A stretch of DNA of 64,000 bases from Paraburkholderia sp. LEh10 (lineage in GTDB: Bacteria > Pseudomonadota > Gammaproteobacteria > Burkholderiales > Burkholderiaceae): NCBI RefSeq assembly GCF_017814945.1, contig NZ_JAGIPX010000039.1, positions 1 through 64,000 of the forward strand. Reading direction: 5' to 3'. Shown piece after piece: positions 42,073-50,268 of the stretch. Position numbers and translations under genes: made by a program. Every line of letters starts with the position of its first letter. Position 1 is the stretch's first letter. Below the pieces are notes generated by a model. It was not told the origin of the DNA. It worked only from the letters and a program-made list of their open reading frames with translations, and ran no database searches.

Positions 42073-42912
42073 ATGGCCAATAGCTTCGGCTTTTTAACAA
42101 TCGGTGGCGTGGATTCCCACGATAGTCCACGGGCGGTCCGTGCGTGGCGTTACATCCGCTGGTGCTTGTGCGCATGCAGTCTGCTCGCCATCCCGGCTTT
42201 CTACGGTGAACTCACCGCGACCACCGATGGAGCACTGTTCGCCGCACGCGCGCTGTATGTGTTCATGTCCGCAGGTTTCGCTCTCTCGATCCTTCGCCTG
42301 CTATATCTCAGCAAGAAGCGCAAGGCGCTGCTCTCGCATAATCGCCTCGATGTTCTGATCACCGTCGGTGCGGCGCTGAGCGCCGCATGGGGCGCGCCAC
42401 CGTGGCAGACGGCCGAATGGGTGCTGCGGCTACTGTTCGTGGGTCTCGTTGCGGTGCGGATCGTATTGTCCCTGCACGACTTCTTCACGCCGAACCGGAT
42501 CGTCTGGTTGCTGGCGGCGGGCGCGGCGGTCCTCGCCATGGCGGGCGCGGGTTTCATGTGGCTCGAGCCCAGAGTGCATTCGTACGCTGAGGGCTTGTGG
42601 CTCGCATTCGAGAGCAGCGCAACGGTCGGATATGGCGACATCGCCCCGACCACGCCCGCCTCGCGTGTGTTCGCTGTATTCGTCGTTCTGCTTGGGTACG
42701 GCATGCTGTCGCTGGTCTTTGCCAGTATCGCAGCGGCATTCATCGGAAAAGAGGAGCGGGCGCTGCGGCGCGAGATGCATCGGGACATCAAGCGTCTGAA
42801 CGATGAAATCGCCCGGCTGCACGGTGAGCTTCATGCGCTGTGGGACAAGCTGGCGGACTCGACCGTCGAAAGTGGCCGGGCGCCCCGTCAAGGACAGCGC
42901 GAGCGGGGATAA
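42073..42912 (+). CDS. Voltage-gated-like K+ channel
   Basis: A 279-aa inner-membrane protein with the layout of six-segment K+ channels. Hydrophobic segments lie at about 33-50, 62-80, 93-112 and 128-146. The pore has the selectivity filter SATVGYGDIAPTTPASRVFA, followed by the last membrane helix (FAVFVVLLGYGMLSLVFASI). A C-terminal coiled coil (REMHRDIKRLNDEIARLHGE) probably tetramerises the channel. S4 charges are sparse, so voltage sensing is uncertain. ATG 42073 has a weak ribosome site. The FNR-like box suggests control of membrane potential during oxygen limitation. Confidence 0.85.
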   Translation: MANSFGFLTIGGVDSHDSPRAVRAWRYIRWCLCACSLLAIPAFYGELTATTDGALFAARALYVFMSAGFALSILRLLYLSKKRKALLSHNRLDVLITVGAALSAAWGAPPWQTAEWVLRLLFVGLVAVRIVLSLHDFFTPNRIVWLLAAGAAVLAMAGAGFMWLEPRVHSYAEGLWLAFESSATVGYGDIAPTTPASRVFAVFVVLLGYGMLSLVFASIAAAFIGKEERALRREMHRDIKRLNDEIARLHGELHALWDKLADSTVESGRAPRQGQRERG

Positions 42913-42925
42913 AGCGCGTCGCGGA

Positions 42926-43345
42926 TCACTCGCCGCGAAAACCCGATACGGGTATCGATCGCTTGACAGCGCCCTTGGTGGACGGTGCTTGCGCATGCGT
43001 GACGTCGGGAGCATCTGTCTCGGCGGGGCTCGACGACGCGTTCACCGGCAGTTCGATGGCGACTGCGGGCTTGCCGATCTCCGGGGCCGTAAGTGGCATG
43101 CTCGCCGCCGGGCACGCGCCCGCAGTGATGTCCGAGATGCGTTTGCAGTACAGCATTGCCCGGGACGCGCAGGCGGGCAACATCAAGCTTCCGATCGTGG
43201 CGTATTCGAGCGGGTTTCGAACTGCCGCGGCGCGCATCCACGTTTCCTTGCAGAGCGCCATCCAGACCGCAAACGCTTCGGTGTTTGCCTGCGCGAGCGC
43301 CTGCATTGTTGCGGAGCCGAAGGGCTCGGGTGAAAAGGTATCCAT
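42926..43345 (-). CDS. Phasin-like protein (139 aa)
   Basis: A small protein resembling phasins, the amphipathic proteins that coat PHB granules. The N-terminal part reads FSPEPFGSATMQALAQANTE, AFAVWMALCKETWMRAA, and then RNPLEYATIGSLMLPACASR, matching the phasin pattern of a mobile alanine-rich helix followed by P-x-E-x-A. A Pro/Ala-rich linker and basic tail follow (QAPSTKGAVKRSIPVSGF), as in many phasins. ATG 43345 is well spaced from AACAGGAG. An FNR box lies 69 bases upstream. It fits with the phaB-like gene and the phaC remnant. Confidence 0.7.
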   Translation of the reverse strand: MDTFSPEPFGSATMQALAQANTEAFAVWMALCKETWMRAAAVRNPLEYATIGSLMLPACASRAMLYCKRISDITAGACPAASMPLTAPEIGKPAVAIELPVNASSSPAETDAPDVTHAQAPSTKGAVKRSIPVSGFRGE

Positions 43346-43413
43346 CAGTGTCTCCTGTTCCATTCGGAATCTCGATGTCCCGTTTGACTGTATGACGGCC
43401 ACGCCTCAATCCG

Positions 43414-43427
43414 TTGAGGCAGGTCAA
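43414..43427 (-). promoter_or_regulatory. FNR/Anr-type box before the phasin-like gene
   Basis: TTGAGGCAGGTCAA has one mismatch (the fifth base). It lies 69 bases before the start at 43345 on the reverse strand. Confidence 0.6.
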
Positions 43428-43479
43428 TCGACGGGACCATTCGAGCAAAACAATTGCTGACGTTACGAGACGTTGAGCC

Positions 43480-43493
43480 TTGATTCAGGTCAA
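43480..43493 (+). promoter_or_regulatory. FNR/Anr-type box before a USP gene
   Basis: TTGATTCAGGTCAA matches fully. AAGATA at 43516-43521 sits where a class II -10 element is expected. The USP start is at 43596. Confidence 0.75.
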
Positions 43494-43595
43494 GCGAGCA
43501 ACCGCGCAAACATCGAAGATAAGAAGCATGTCATGCGACGCGTTATGGAGCGCCGCGAATCGTGGTGCTGGAATATTTCAGGGGGGGTCTTCATC

Positions 43596-44066
43596 ATGTA
43601 CAAACAGATTCTGATTGCACTGGACGGAAGCAAGACGTCGGAGCGGGTGCTGAACGAGGCGGTGGCGATGGCGCGCCTCACGGGCGGGAAAATTCACGCC
43701 GTGTACGTCGTCGACAAGACGCCCCTCTTCAGCTACGCGGGGTACTACGATCCCATCGCGCTCGTCGATGCGCTGCGGAAGGATGGCCGTACCACGCTCG
43801 AGAGGGCGGAAGCAGCCTGTCGTCAGGCCGGTGTCGCTTGCGATGCGGAGATGGTCGAGACCGAACGTCTGAACGAGGACGTCGCGACGACGCTGCAACA
43901 TTACGCCGAGCGGCTGGGTGCGGATCTGGTGATCCTGGGTACGCACGGCCGGCGAGGGGTGCGCCGCATCGTGCTTGGCAGCGTGGCCGAGCGCTTCGTC
44001 CGGTTTGCGCAGTGTCCCGTGCTGCTGGTGCGTGGCGCCGAGCCAGAACACGGTGAGCAGGGCTAA
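43596..44066 (+). CDS. Universal stress protein, single UspA domain
   Basis: A 156-aa UspA-family protein starting MYKQILIALDGSKTSERVLN, with the intact ATP-binding signature ILGTHGRRGVRRIVLGSVAE and the closing RFVRFAQCPVLLVRG. ATG 43596 follows AGGGGGGG. It is a single-gene unit, divergent from the phasin-like gene, with a shared regulatory region holding two FNR boxes 52 bases apart. It is closely similar to the USPs at 27385 and 28840. Confidence 0.93.
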   Translation: MYKQILIALDGSKTSERVLNEAVAMARLTGGKIHAVYVVDKTPLFSYAGYYDPIALVDALRKDGRTTLERAEAACRQAGVACDAEMVETERLNEDVATTLQHYAERLGADLVILGTHGRRGVRRIVLGSVAERFVRFAQCPVLLVRGAEPEHGEQG

Positions 44067-44118
44067 GCCGTGACATCTGGGGGCGGAAGATAATGCAGCG
44101 CCTTCGTCCGTCGTCCAG

Positions 44119-44215
44119 ATGGGAAAAGAGATAAAAGGCATCATCGGGCTCGCGTTCAAGCTGCTCGTCAACGATAGCGCCAATTCACGGCGCTGATCGT
44201 GGGCATCACGGCGGG
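44119..44215 (+). pseudogene. N-terminal scrap of an ABC transporter permease (DevC/FtsX type)
   Basis: ATG 44119 opens MGKEIKGIIGLAFKLLVNDS and stops after 24 residues, but one frame over it continues FTALIVGIT. Joined, this reads like the first 30 residues of FtsX-type ABC permeases, which begin with a short IGLAFKxLVxDxAKFxALIxGI block. Nothing of the remaining roughly 350 residues is visible. From 44216 to 44415 there is only an unrecognised fragment (RLRAFAQRLQMPVALHAARG). Confidence 0.5.
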
Positions 44216-44415
44216 ATGTCATTCCACCGCCCGCTTGTACGTCGGCCATCGCGGCGTCGTCGCGACGCGCGACACACGTCGCGCGGCTGCGGGCCTTCGC
44301 CCAGCGCCTTCAGATGCCGGTTGCACTCCATGCGGCGCGAGGCGGCGATCCGATTTCCCACTCCTGATCGCCGTCGGCAAACGCAGGGCCAAACGGCAAG
44401 GGCATCGCACTGTGA

Positions 44416-44859
44416 TTACGCCGCCTTTTCGGAAAAGGGTGCGCAGGCTTCGGGCAACCCGCCCCAGCCAATGGGCGCAAAAACAGTTCCACCCGCCAGT
44501 TCGATCAGTTCGGTCGACCTCAGCAGCGTGACGCCTGCCATGATGTGAATCTGCGTTCCGTGAAAATAGCTTTCGGTGTGCAGCCAGGGTGACACGCCCG
44601 CATTGAGTTCCAGCGCGCTTAGCGCGTGACCGTTGGGTCCGGCCTCGGGCGGGAAAAGCGGGCCGTCGAAAGCGATTTTCAGAATCTGATCGGTGCTGTC
44701 ACCGTAGGGCGGACGTGCATGAACCTGATACGGCGCCTTGTCCCACCCTTCGCCCCACTGTCCGTCGAGACCGATACGGGTGAAATACGCCCACGGCCCG
44801 CGTACGAAGCACAGGCGATAGATGTTGCCCACACCGTCGAGATCGACCCGCAATGTCAT
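44416..44859 (-). CDS. Hypothetical protein (147 aa)
   Basis: A probably cytoplasmic protein of unknown function. It contains VGNIYRLCFVRGPWAYFTRI, GLDGQWGEGWDKAPYQVHAR, LPPEAG-like FPPEAGPNGHALSALELNAG and LLRSTELIELAGGTVFAPIG. It looks beta-rich, with many aromatic and glycine residues, as in small ligand-binding proteins. The start ATG 44859 lacks a strong ribosome site. An FNR box lies 90 bases upstream, in the region shared with the DUF1488 gene, so it should belong to the low-oxygen regulon. Confidence 0.65.
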   Translation of the reverse strand: MTLRVDLDGVGNIYRLCFVRGPWAYFTRIGLDGQWGEGWDKAPYQVHARPPYGDSTDQILKIAFDGPLFPPEAGPNGHALSALELNAGVSPWLHTESYFHGTQIHIMAGVTLLRSTELIELAGGTVFAPIGWGGLPEACAPFSEKAA

Positions 44860-44948
44860 CTATGAACCCATCCACACGCAGAATCTGTGCCTTCGTGCCT
44901 TGCCTTGAAGGCGGCAAGCCTATCGTTGCACGCGCCGGACGGATGGCG

Positions 44949-44962
44949 TTGATGCAGGTCAA
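44949..44962 (-). promoter_or_regulatory. FNR/Anr-type box (left of a divergent pair)
   Basis: TTGATGCAGGTCAA matches fully. It is 90 bases from the reverse-strand gene start at 44859 and 32 bases from the next box. Confidence 0.7.
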
Positions 44963-44994
44963 CTGGTGCTTGGTCGATTTCGGTCTTGCAGGCG

Positions 44995-45008
44995 TTGACG
45001 TGCATCAA
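44995..45008 (+). promoter_or_regulatory. FNR/Anr-type box (right of a divergent pair)
   Basis: TTGACGTGCATCAA matches fully. It lies 63 bases before the DUF1488 gene start at 45071. Confidence 0.7.
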
Positions 45009-45070
45009 ATTCACCGGGAAACGCCGGGCTAATCTGGTGTTGCCCTTGCGATCCACGTGGAGTTGTTGCC

Positions 45071-45346
45071 ATGCAAATATCGTTTCCTTCCTGTCGCCCT
45101 GATTATTGCGCGCGCGACCTGGTGTTGACGTTTCCCGCGCTCGTCGATCACCAGTCCGTGCAATGCGCAATTACGGCAGAAGCGCTCGAAGATCATTTCA
45201 GCGCGCGGTCGCTGCGAGAAGAAGACCTGTGCGACGCGTTCACTGCGCATCGTCATGATATTGAGGTGGCTGCCCGGCGGATGCTGAACGAGGTAGGCGG
45301 GAAGCCTGTTCTGCTGCATAGCGGCTATTTTCGCTTTTGCACCTGA
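45071..45346 (+). CDS. DUF1488 family protein (91 aa)
   Basis: A short protein of the DUF1488 type, function unknown. The family pattern is clear: LVLTFPALVDHQSVQCAITA, EALEDHFSARSLREEDLCDA, FTAHRHDIEVAARRMLNEVG and a closing GGKPVLLHSGYFR. ATG 45071 follows GTGGAG. The last 107 bases overlap the end of the convergent kinase gene. The FNR box 63 bases upstream has class II-like spacing. Confidence 0.8.
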   Translation: MQISFPSCRPDYCARDLVLTFPALVDHQSVQCAITAEALEDHFSARSLREEDLCDAFTAHRHDIEVAARRMLNEVGGKPVLLHSGYFRFCT

Positions 45347-47024
45347 CCCGGCGGATATCGGAAGCAGGTTCGGCGGCGGGAGAAGACATCAGATCGAGTA
45401 CCGGTCTCCAGAAGGCAGGTTCCTCGAAGGCCTCGACGGGAACGACGGTATCGAAGGCGAACGTCTGCGCCGTTTCGGCGCAGGTCAGCGGTTCGGCGGT
45501 GGCGAGTTGCAGTGACAGCGTGGATGTATCGGCGTCAGAGGCATCACGCTGGTTGCGCTGACGTGTGCTGATACGTTCTGCCAGGACGTCGGAGGCGGCG
45601 CAAAAATCCAGCACGCGCATCGGTACGCCCAGGCGCTTCCCCAGCGAAAAGAAGGTGCTGCGGTGGCGATGCTCCAAAAAAGTCGCGTCGACGATCACAC
45701 TGTAGCCAGCCTGTAGAACAGAGGTTGCGAGGCAAAGCAGATGGTCATAGACGGCGTGTCGCGCTTCCGTCGTGTAGTGCGTCGCGTCAAGACGGATATC
45801 TGCCGCGGCTATCGATTCGAGACGCTTGCGTTCGACATCGCTGGACAGACACACGGCGCCGCTCAAGTCGGCCAGTGCACGGCTGGCGACCGATTTGCCG
45901 GAACCCGAAAAACCATGACACAGCAGCAGGACGGGCGGCGGCTTTCGCGTCTCGGCTGCGGCGATCTCTATGTAGCGGGCGGCGTCGCGCGCTGCGGCGG
46001 TGGCTTTCGGATGTGAGCCGCTCTCGCTGTATAAATATGCGACGAGCGCCCGAACCAGCGCGCGATATACGACACAGAGCGGCATCAACTCCAGTGCCGC
46101 GTAGTCGCCCGATGCTTCCAGCCAGCGGTTCAACAGCCGGTTCGACAGACGCGCGCCCGCGCGCGCATGCAGATCCATGACGAGAAATGCAATGTCGTTG
46201 GCGATATCGATCCAGCGCAGCGCGTCGTCGAAGTCGATGCAGTCGAACATCGATACCTCGCCGCGCCAGCGCATCACGTTGTCGAGGTGCAGATCGCCAT
46301 GACAGGCGCGCACGAAACCGTTGGCCCGGCGCCTGTCTATTGCCTCCGTGCGTTGCGCGAGTTGCCGTGCGCACCAGACAGCGATCTCACGCAGAGCCGG
46401 CTCGCCGCAGCCAGCCTGAAGGGATGCATTGACGGCGTCGACCTGCGCCTTGAGTAGCGCGGCGCTGCCGTACCGGGCAAGAGGCGCGCCTCGCGGCGCG
46501 TGCTGATGCCAGGCAGCAAGTCTATGGGCCGCGCGATCGACATCGCGCGGCGACAGCGCCCCGCTTCGGGCGAGACTGGAAAAAAGCCCGGATTCGTCGA
46601 AGCGACGCATCTTGACTGCGTGTTCGACTGCGCGGCCCCTCGATTCGAGCGTGAGCGTACGTCCACGGCGCTCGATCGGGAGCACGCCGAGGTAAAGTCC
46701 CCGCGTAAGCGGTCGGTTCAGCCGCACCTGGGCCTCGCAGCAAACTCGCCTTGCTTCTGCCGCCGTGAAATCCGCGAATCCCGGCGCGACGGGCTTGATG
46801 ATCTTGTATGCGAACCGGCCCGCGAGGTACACGATCGAGATATGCGTTTCTATTCTGGTGATTCGCCCAGCCGGATGGCGATAGGTGCACGCTCGCTGCA
46901 TGGCCGAGTCGACTCCCCGCACCTGTCGTCGCGCGGCCCGAATGCGGTTCGTGCCATGTAGTGTGCTTGAATCCGTTGAATGGGCGCGTCGTTTAGTCGG
47001 CCTGCATATGAATGGTTGGGTCAC
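45240..47024 (-). CDS. Two-domain kinase: aminoglycoside-phosphotransferase-like plus AAA P-loop
   Basis: A 594-aa cytoplasmic protein joining two kinase-type domains. The first (about 45-330) resembles APH/choline kinase enzymes: ETHISIVYLAGRFAYKIIKP, then the catalytic loop RACHGDLHLDNVMRW and metal-binding FDCIDFDDALRWIDIANDIA. The second (about 370-540) is a P-loop kinase: LLLCHGFSGSGKSVASRALA (Walker A) and YSVIVDATFLEHRHRSTFFS. Such fusions are widespread and their substrate is unknown. GTG 47024 follows ACAGGAGG. The tail runs 107 bases into the convergent DUF1488 gene. Confidence 0.82.
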   Translation of the reverse strand: MTQPFICRPTKRRAHSTDSSTLHGTNRIRAARRQVRGVDSAMQRACTYRHPAGRITRIETHISIVYLAGRFAYKIIKPVAPGFADFTAAEARRVCCEAQVRLNRPLTRGLYLGVLPIERRGRTLTLESRGRAVEHAVKMRRFDESGLFSSLARSGALSPRDVDRAAHRLAAWHQHAPRGAPLARYGSAALLKAQVDAVNASLQAGCGEPALREIAVWCARQLAQRTEAIDRRRANGFVRACHGDLHLDNVMRWRGEVSMFDCIDFDDALRWIDIANDIAFLVMDLHARAGARLSNRLLNRWLEASGDYAALELMPLCVVYRALVRALVAYLYSESGSHPKATAAARDAARYIEIAAAETRKPPPVLLLCHGFSGSGKSVASRALADLSGAVCLSSDVERKRLESIAAADIRLDATHYTTEARHAVYDHLLCLATSVLQAGYSVIVDATFLEHRHRSTFFSLGKRLGVPMRVLDFCAASDVLAERISTRQRNQRDASDADTSTLSLQLATAEPLTCAETAQTFAFDTVVPVEAFEEPAFWRPVLDLMSSPAAEPASDIRRVRCKSENSRYAAEQASRLPRSASAGQPPQYHDDAQ

Positions 47025-47165
47025 GCCTGCCTCCTGTCGCGGGTTGGCCTGTTCTTGTCTTGCCTGATCGGCATGCTCGACGCCGCGTCCTAAACTTCAC
47101 GCCAGAAGCCGCACAGAGCCGGATGGACGGCGTCGCGCCAGCGCGACCCGGTGGAAAAGGTCATA

Positions 47166-47336
47166 GTGATTGCACGCCGGAACAGTAACCCGACGCTCGG
47201 CTATGCGCCGGAAGCCACCGCTGCCGCACATATTCCCCTTGTCGTGCTAGACCGGCCCAACCCGCTGCGCGCGGACCGCTTTGGCGGTCCCCCTTCGCCG
47301 GACGCTGGGCGCGAAAGCGCATTGGAGGCAGCATGA
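47166..47336 (+). pseudogene. Possible DUF1343/NamZ fragment
   Basis: A short forward frame reads TLGYAPEATAAAHIPLVVLD followed by RPNPLRADRFGGPPSP. The block IP-VVLDRPNP-x-GP is a hallmark of DUF1343 proteins (NamZ-type exo-muramidases), and TLxYALEAA precedes it in the family. Nothing else of the roughly 380-aa protein is present. The rest of the 405-base gap 47025-47429 between the kinase and groEL genes holds nothing else I can identify. Confidence 0.35.
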
Positions 47337-47429
47337 CAAGCAATGACGCGACCGCGGCGAGCAGAAATAGCGCCGCGCCGCGATATGGCGCACCGCGAGC
47401 CACGGGCGGACGGCGCTGCGGCAGGGCGT

Positions 47430-49052
47430 TCATGCAAACTGCCGGCCCCGGTCGCCGCGATCTGCGCCATCGGTGCGATCCCTCGGCGGATGCACGATCA
47501 TGCAATCGGTGGTCAGCAGGAGCGACGCCACGGAAATGGCGTTCTGCAAGGCGGTGCGCGCCACCTTGACGGGATCGACGATGCCGCGCTCGATCATGTC
47601 GGCATAGTCGCCGTGAGCGGCATCGTAGCCGAATGCGTCGCCCGCTTCGGCGACGGCATGGACGACGGCCTGAGCATCCGCGCCGGCGTTTTGCGCGATC
47701 TGCCGCAGCGGCGAGGCAAGCGCGTCGTGTACGATCCGTGCGCCGATTTTCTGCGCCTGTGTCTCGCCGTAGCGTTCGAGAACCCGGCGCGCGCGCAGCA
47801 GCGCGACGCCTCCGCCCGGCACGAAACCTTCCTCGACGGCGGCGCGCGTCGAATGAAGCGCATCTTCGAAGCGGTTCTTCCGTTCGCGCAGCGCGGTTTC
47901 CGTTGCGGCGCCTACCCGGACTACGGCGACCCCGCCCGAAAGCTTGGCGAGCCGCCGGTTGAGGTTCTCGCGCTCGTATCCGTCCGCGGTTGCGTCGATG
48001 CGCTTCTTCAGTCCGGCTATGCGATCCGCGACGCGCGCATGATCGCCATTGCCTGCCACGATGGTCGTCGTGTCGCGCGTGATTTCAATGCGCCGCGCGG
48101 CACCGAGATCTTCGAGGGTGGCGTTTTCGAGCGTGCGTCCCGTCTGCGCGGAGACGACGGTGGCCCCCGTCAGGGCCGCGAGATCGGCCAGTTGCTCGGT
48201 GCGGCTCGCACCGAAGCCGGGCGAGCGGATCGCGCAAGACTTGAAAGTGCCGCGCAGATGGTTGACGACGAGCGTTGCGAGGGCTTCGCCTTCGATCTCG
48301 TTGGCAATGACGAAAAGCGGCTTGCCCGTTCCCATGACTGCTTCGAGGATGGGCAGCAGTTGTGGGATCGACGAGATGTTCATATCGCACAACAACACCC
48401 TCGGTTCGTCGAGCACCACATTGCGCTGGTCTTCGCCGAGAAAGAGCGGCGAGACGAAACCCCGATCCAGCAGCGATCCGTCGACCGTTTCGAGTTCGTC
48501 ATCGAGTTTGGAGCCGTCCTCGATACTGATCGCACCTTCTTTCCCGACGCGCGAGACTGCGTCGGCCACCAGCGTGCCGATGCTCGCGTCGCCGCTCGCG
48601 GAAATCGTCGCGATCTGCCGCATTTCTTCAACGGTCGAACACGGGCGTGCGAGTCTGTGAAGTTCCGCGATGACCTGTTTGCCCGCGTATTCGATGGCAC
48701 GCTTGAGGGCCATCGGATCGTGCCCTGCCGTCACGCATTTGTTGCCTTCGACGACGATCGCCTGTGCAAGCGTCGTGGCAGTTGTCGTGCCGTCTCCCGC
48801 GACTTCGCTCGTGCGGGTTGCGACCTCGCGCAGCAACTGCGCGCCCATTTCCTCGTACGGATCAGAGAGGTCGACCGAGCCCGCGACCACCACCCCGGAG
48901 TTTGCGACGAGCGGCGCGCCCTGCACGCGCTCGACGATCACATTGCGGCCGCCGGGGCCGAGCGTGACCTTGACGGCTTCAGCGATCGCGTTCACGCCGT
49001 TGAGCAGCAACTGGCGTGCGTCCTGATGAAATACAAGCGTCTTGTGTGACAC
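47430..49052 (-). CDS. groEL: Divergent GroEL/Hsp60 paralogue with altered ATPase site
   Basis: A 540-aa chaperonin from GTG 49052 behind GGAGG. It aligns without gaps to E. coli GroEL over the first 90 residues (AVKVTLGPGGRNVIVERVQG, AGDGTTTATTLAQAI with Asp87). The C-terminal DALHSTRAAVEEGFVPGGGV supplies the second catalytic aspartate region. In the nucleotide pocket the usual TKDG (50-53) reads ANSG, so Lys51 is Asn and Asp52 is Ser, and Lys34 is Gly. The tail lacks the GGM repeats and ends RTDGADRGDRGRQFA. No groES is adjacent. An FNR promoter drives it, so it is an extra, oxygen-controlled chaperonin, possibly with a slow ATPase cycle. Confidence 0.92.
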   Translation of the reverse strand: MSHKTLVFHQDARQLLLNGVNAIAEAVKVTLGPGGRNVIVERVQGAPLVANSGVVVAGSVDLSDPYEEMGAQLLREVATRTSEVAGDGTTTATTLAQAIVVEGNKCVTAGHDPMALKRAIEYAGKQVIAELHRLARPCSTVEEMRQIATISASGDASIGTLVADAVSRVGKEGAISIEDGSKLDDELETVDGSLLDRGFVSPLFLGEDQRNVVLDEPRVLLCDMNISSIPQLLPILEAVMGTGKPLFVIANEIEGEALATLVVNHLRGTFKSCAIRSPGFGASRTEQLADLAALTGATVVSAQTGRTLENATLEDLGAARRIEITRDTTTIVAGNGDHARVADRIAGLKKRIDATADGYERENLNRRLAKLSGGVAVVRVGAATETALRERKNRFEDALHSTRAAVEEGFVPGGGVALLRARRVLERYGETQAQKIGARIVHDALASPLRQIAQNAGADAQAVVHAVAEAGDAFGYDAAHGDYADMIERGIVDPVKVARTALQNAISVASLLLTTDCMIVHPPRDRTDGADRGDRGRQFA

Positions 49053-49117
49053 GGCAGACCTCCGCACGCGTTGGCCGATAGCGCATTCAGAGCGCAACGG
49101 TAATGGACTGTCTGCCT

Positions 49118-49159
49118 ATTTAAGTCGCCGCGGGCGGGAAACCGGTTGATCTGCGTCAA
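49118..49159 (-). promoter_or_regulatory. FNR/Anr-type promoter of the groEL paralogue
   Basis: TTGATCTGCGTCAA at 49146-49159 is followed on the reverse strand by TTAAAT (49123 to 49118), exactly at class II -10 spacing. The GTG start is at 49052. The remaining 225 bases to 49384 hold no gene I can recognise. Confidence 0.82.
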
Positions 49160-49384
49160 TCGGCACGGGGCGATTGACGCAGAACATCATGAAGCCGGAC
49201 ACGCCACTCCTCGTTGCCCTGAGAGACCATGATGCCCATACAGCGTCCTTCGCGCGATGCGCGCAAATCGCCCCGATGGTTCGATCTGGTGAGTGTCGCG
49301 CGCACGACGTTCTTCGGTCGCTATACGCAATTTCCGTCGTCATGCCCTGCACTGTCAGGAACTGCAGTACGACGACCATAATGT

Positions 49385-50038
49385 AGCTCCGCTTTGGCTT
49401 CATCGATTCCCGCGATGTCATCGAAGGTAATGCCTGTCTCGTTCTGCACCGAATATGACCGTTGCCGCGGCCCATCTTTGTGTACTGTTGCAAACCGCCC
49501 GTGCGCCGCCATAGCAGATTCCACATGAAGAACATCGCCAGCAATGGCACCGCCCAGGACAGCAGCATGCCCGGCCACGCACTGTCGACCCCGCCCGAAT
49601 AGCGGATGCCTGTTGCGGTGAGGTGTCAGCCAAGCTGTCATCGGCGACGCGCACCGTCGTGACGCGCCATGGCTCGCCGTTCCTGTGCGCGGCTATCGCG
49701 TCGGAGGCCGGCAGCAGCGAAGCGGCGCCCGGCATCTTCCAGAAGCTCGTTGCCGCCAGGCAGGTCGCCGACCTCGAGGTGACGCCTACGCGCATCACGG
49801 GTACGCTCAACGAAATTCGGCGGATGCTCGACGAGGCGCACGTGTCAAAGCCACGCTCTCCAACCAGCGCGCGACGCTCGAGTGCATCGCCCGGTTGCTG
49901 CTCGAGCGCGAAGTGCTCGATCACGAGATGCTGCAACGCGCGATCGACGGCAAATCGAAGACGTTCGAGCAGGTCGAGGGCACGCGTACCGAGGCGGATG
50001 TCGATGCCGGACAGGACGAGGAGTCGTGTTCAGGATGA
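49385..50038. pseudogene. ftsH: Scrambled ftsH pseudogene with inverted and deleted parts
   Basis: Pieces of an FtsH membrane protease lie on both strands. The reverse strand (about 49690 to 49385) carries EPWRVTTVRVADDSLAD, then GIRYSGGVDSAWPGMLLSWA, AVPLLAMFFMWNLLWRRTGG, LQQYTKMGR and ETGITFDDIAGIDEAKAELH, with frame breaks. The forward strand (about 49710-50038) carries IFQKLVAARQVADLEVTPTR-ITGTL, which belongs upstream of those, joined directly to the C-terminal end (VKATLSNQRATLECIARLLL, EREVLDHEMLQRAIDGKSKT). The ATPase and protease domains are missing. An inversion plus a large deletion explains the layout. Confidence 0.7.
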
Positions 50039-50143
50039 AAGCCGTCTCGCGCGCGATGTCAACGTGCGTGTTGCGCGAGAAGGGAGGCCCGCGGGGAATT
50101 CGCGTCAGGGTCCGACGTTTCGGCTTTCTTCACACGCGCGCGA

Positions 50144-50157
50144 TTGACATGAATCAA
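50144..50157 (+). promoter_or_regulatory. FNR/Anr-type box before the broken BON gene
   Basis: TTGACATGAATCAA matches fully. It lies 112 bases before ATG 50269, still in place although the gene is broken. Confidence 0.7.
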
Positions 50158-50268
50158 CGGCGCGGCGTCGGGTATCGCTACGCTGAAAGCATGCCTTCAC
50201 GATGCAGCGAGTCGTTAAGGCGGGAAGGTAGCAGCGGTCATCTTCGATCGGAACAGGAGAGATTCGAT

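Noticed and set aside
47343..49049. 568-codon open frame antisense to groEL
   Set aside because: Shadow of the groEL frame: composition is biased to Arg, Asp and Ala with no domain, and the other strand is unmistakable GroEL.
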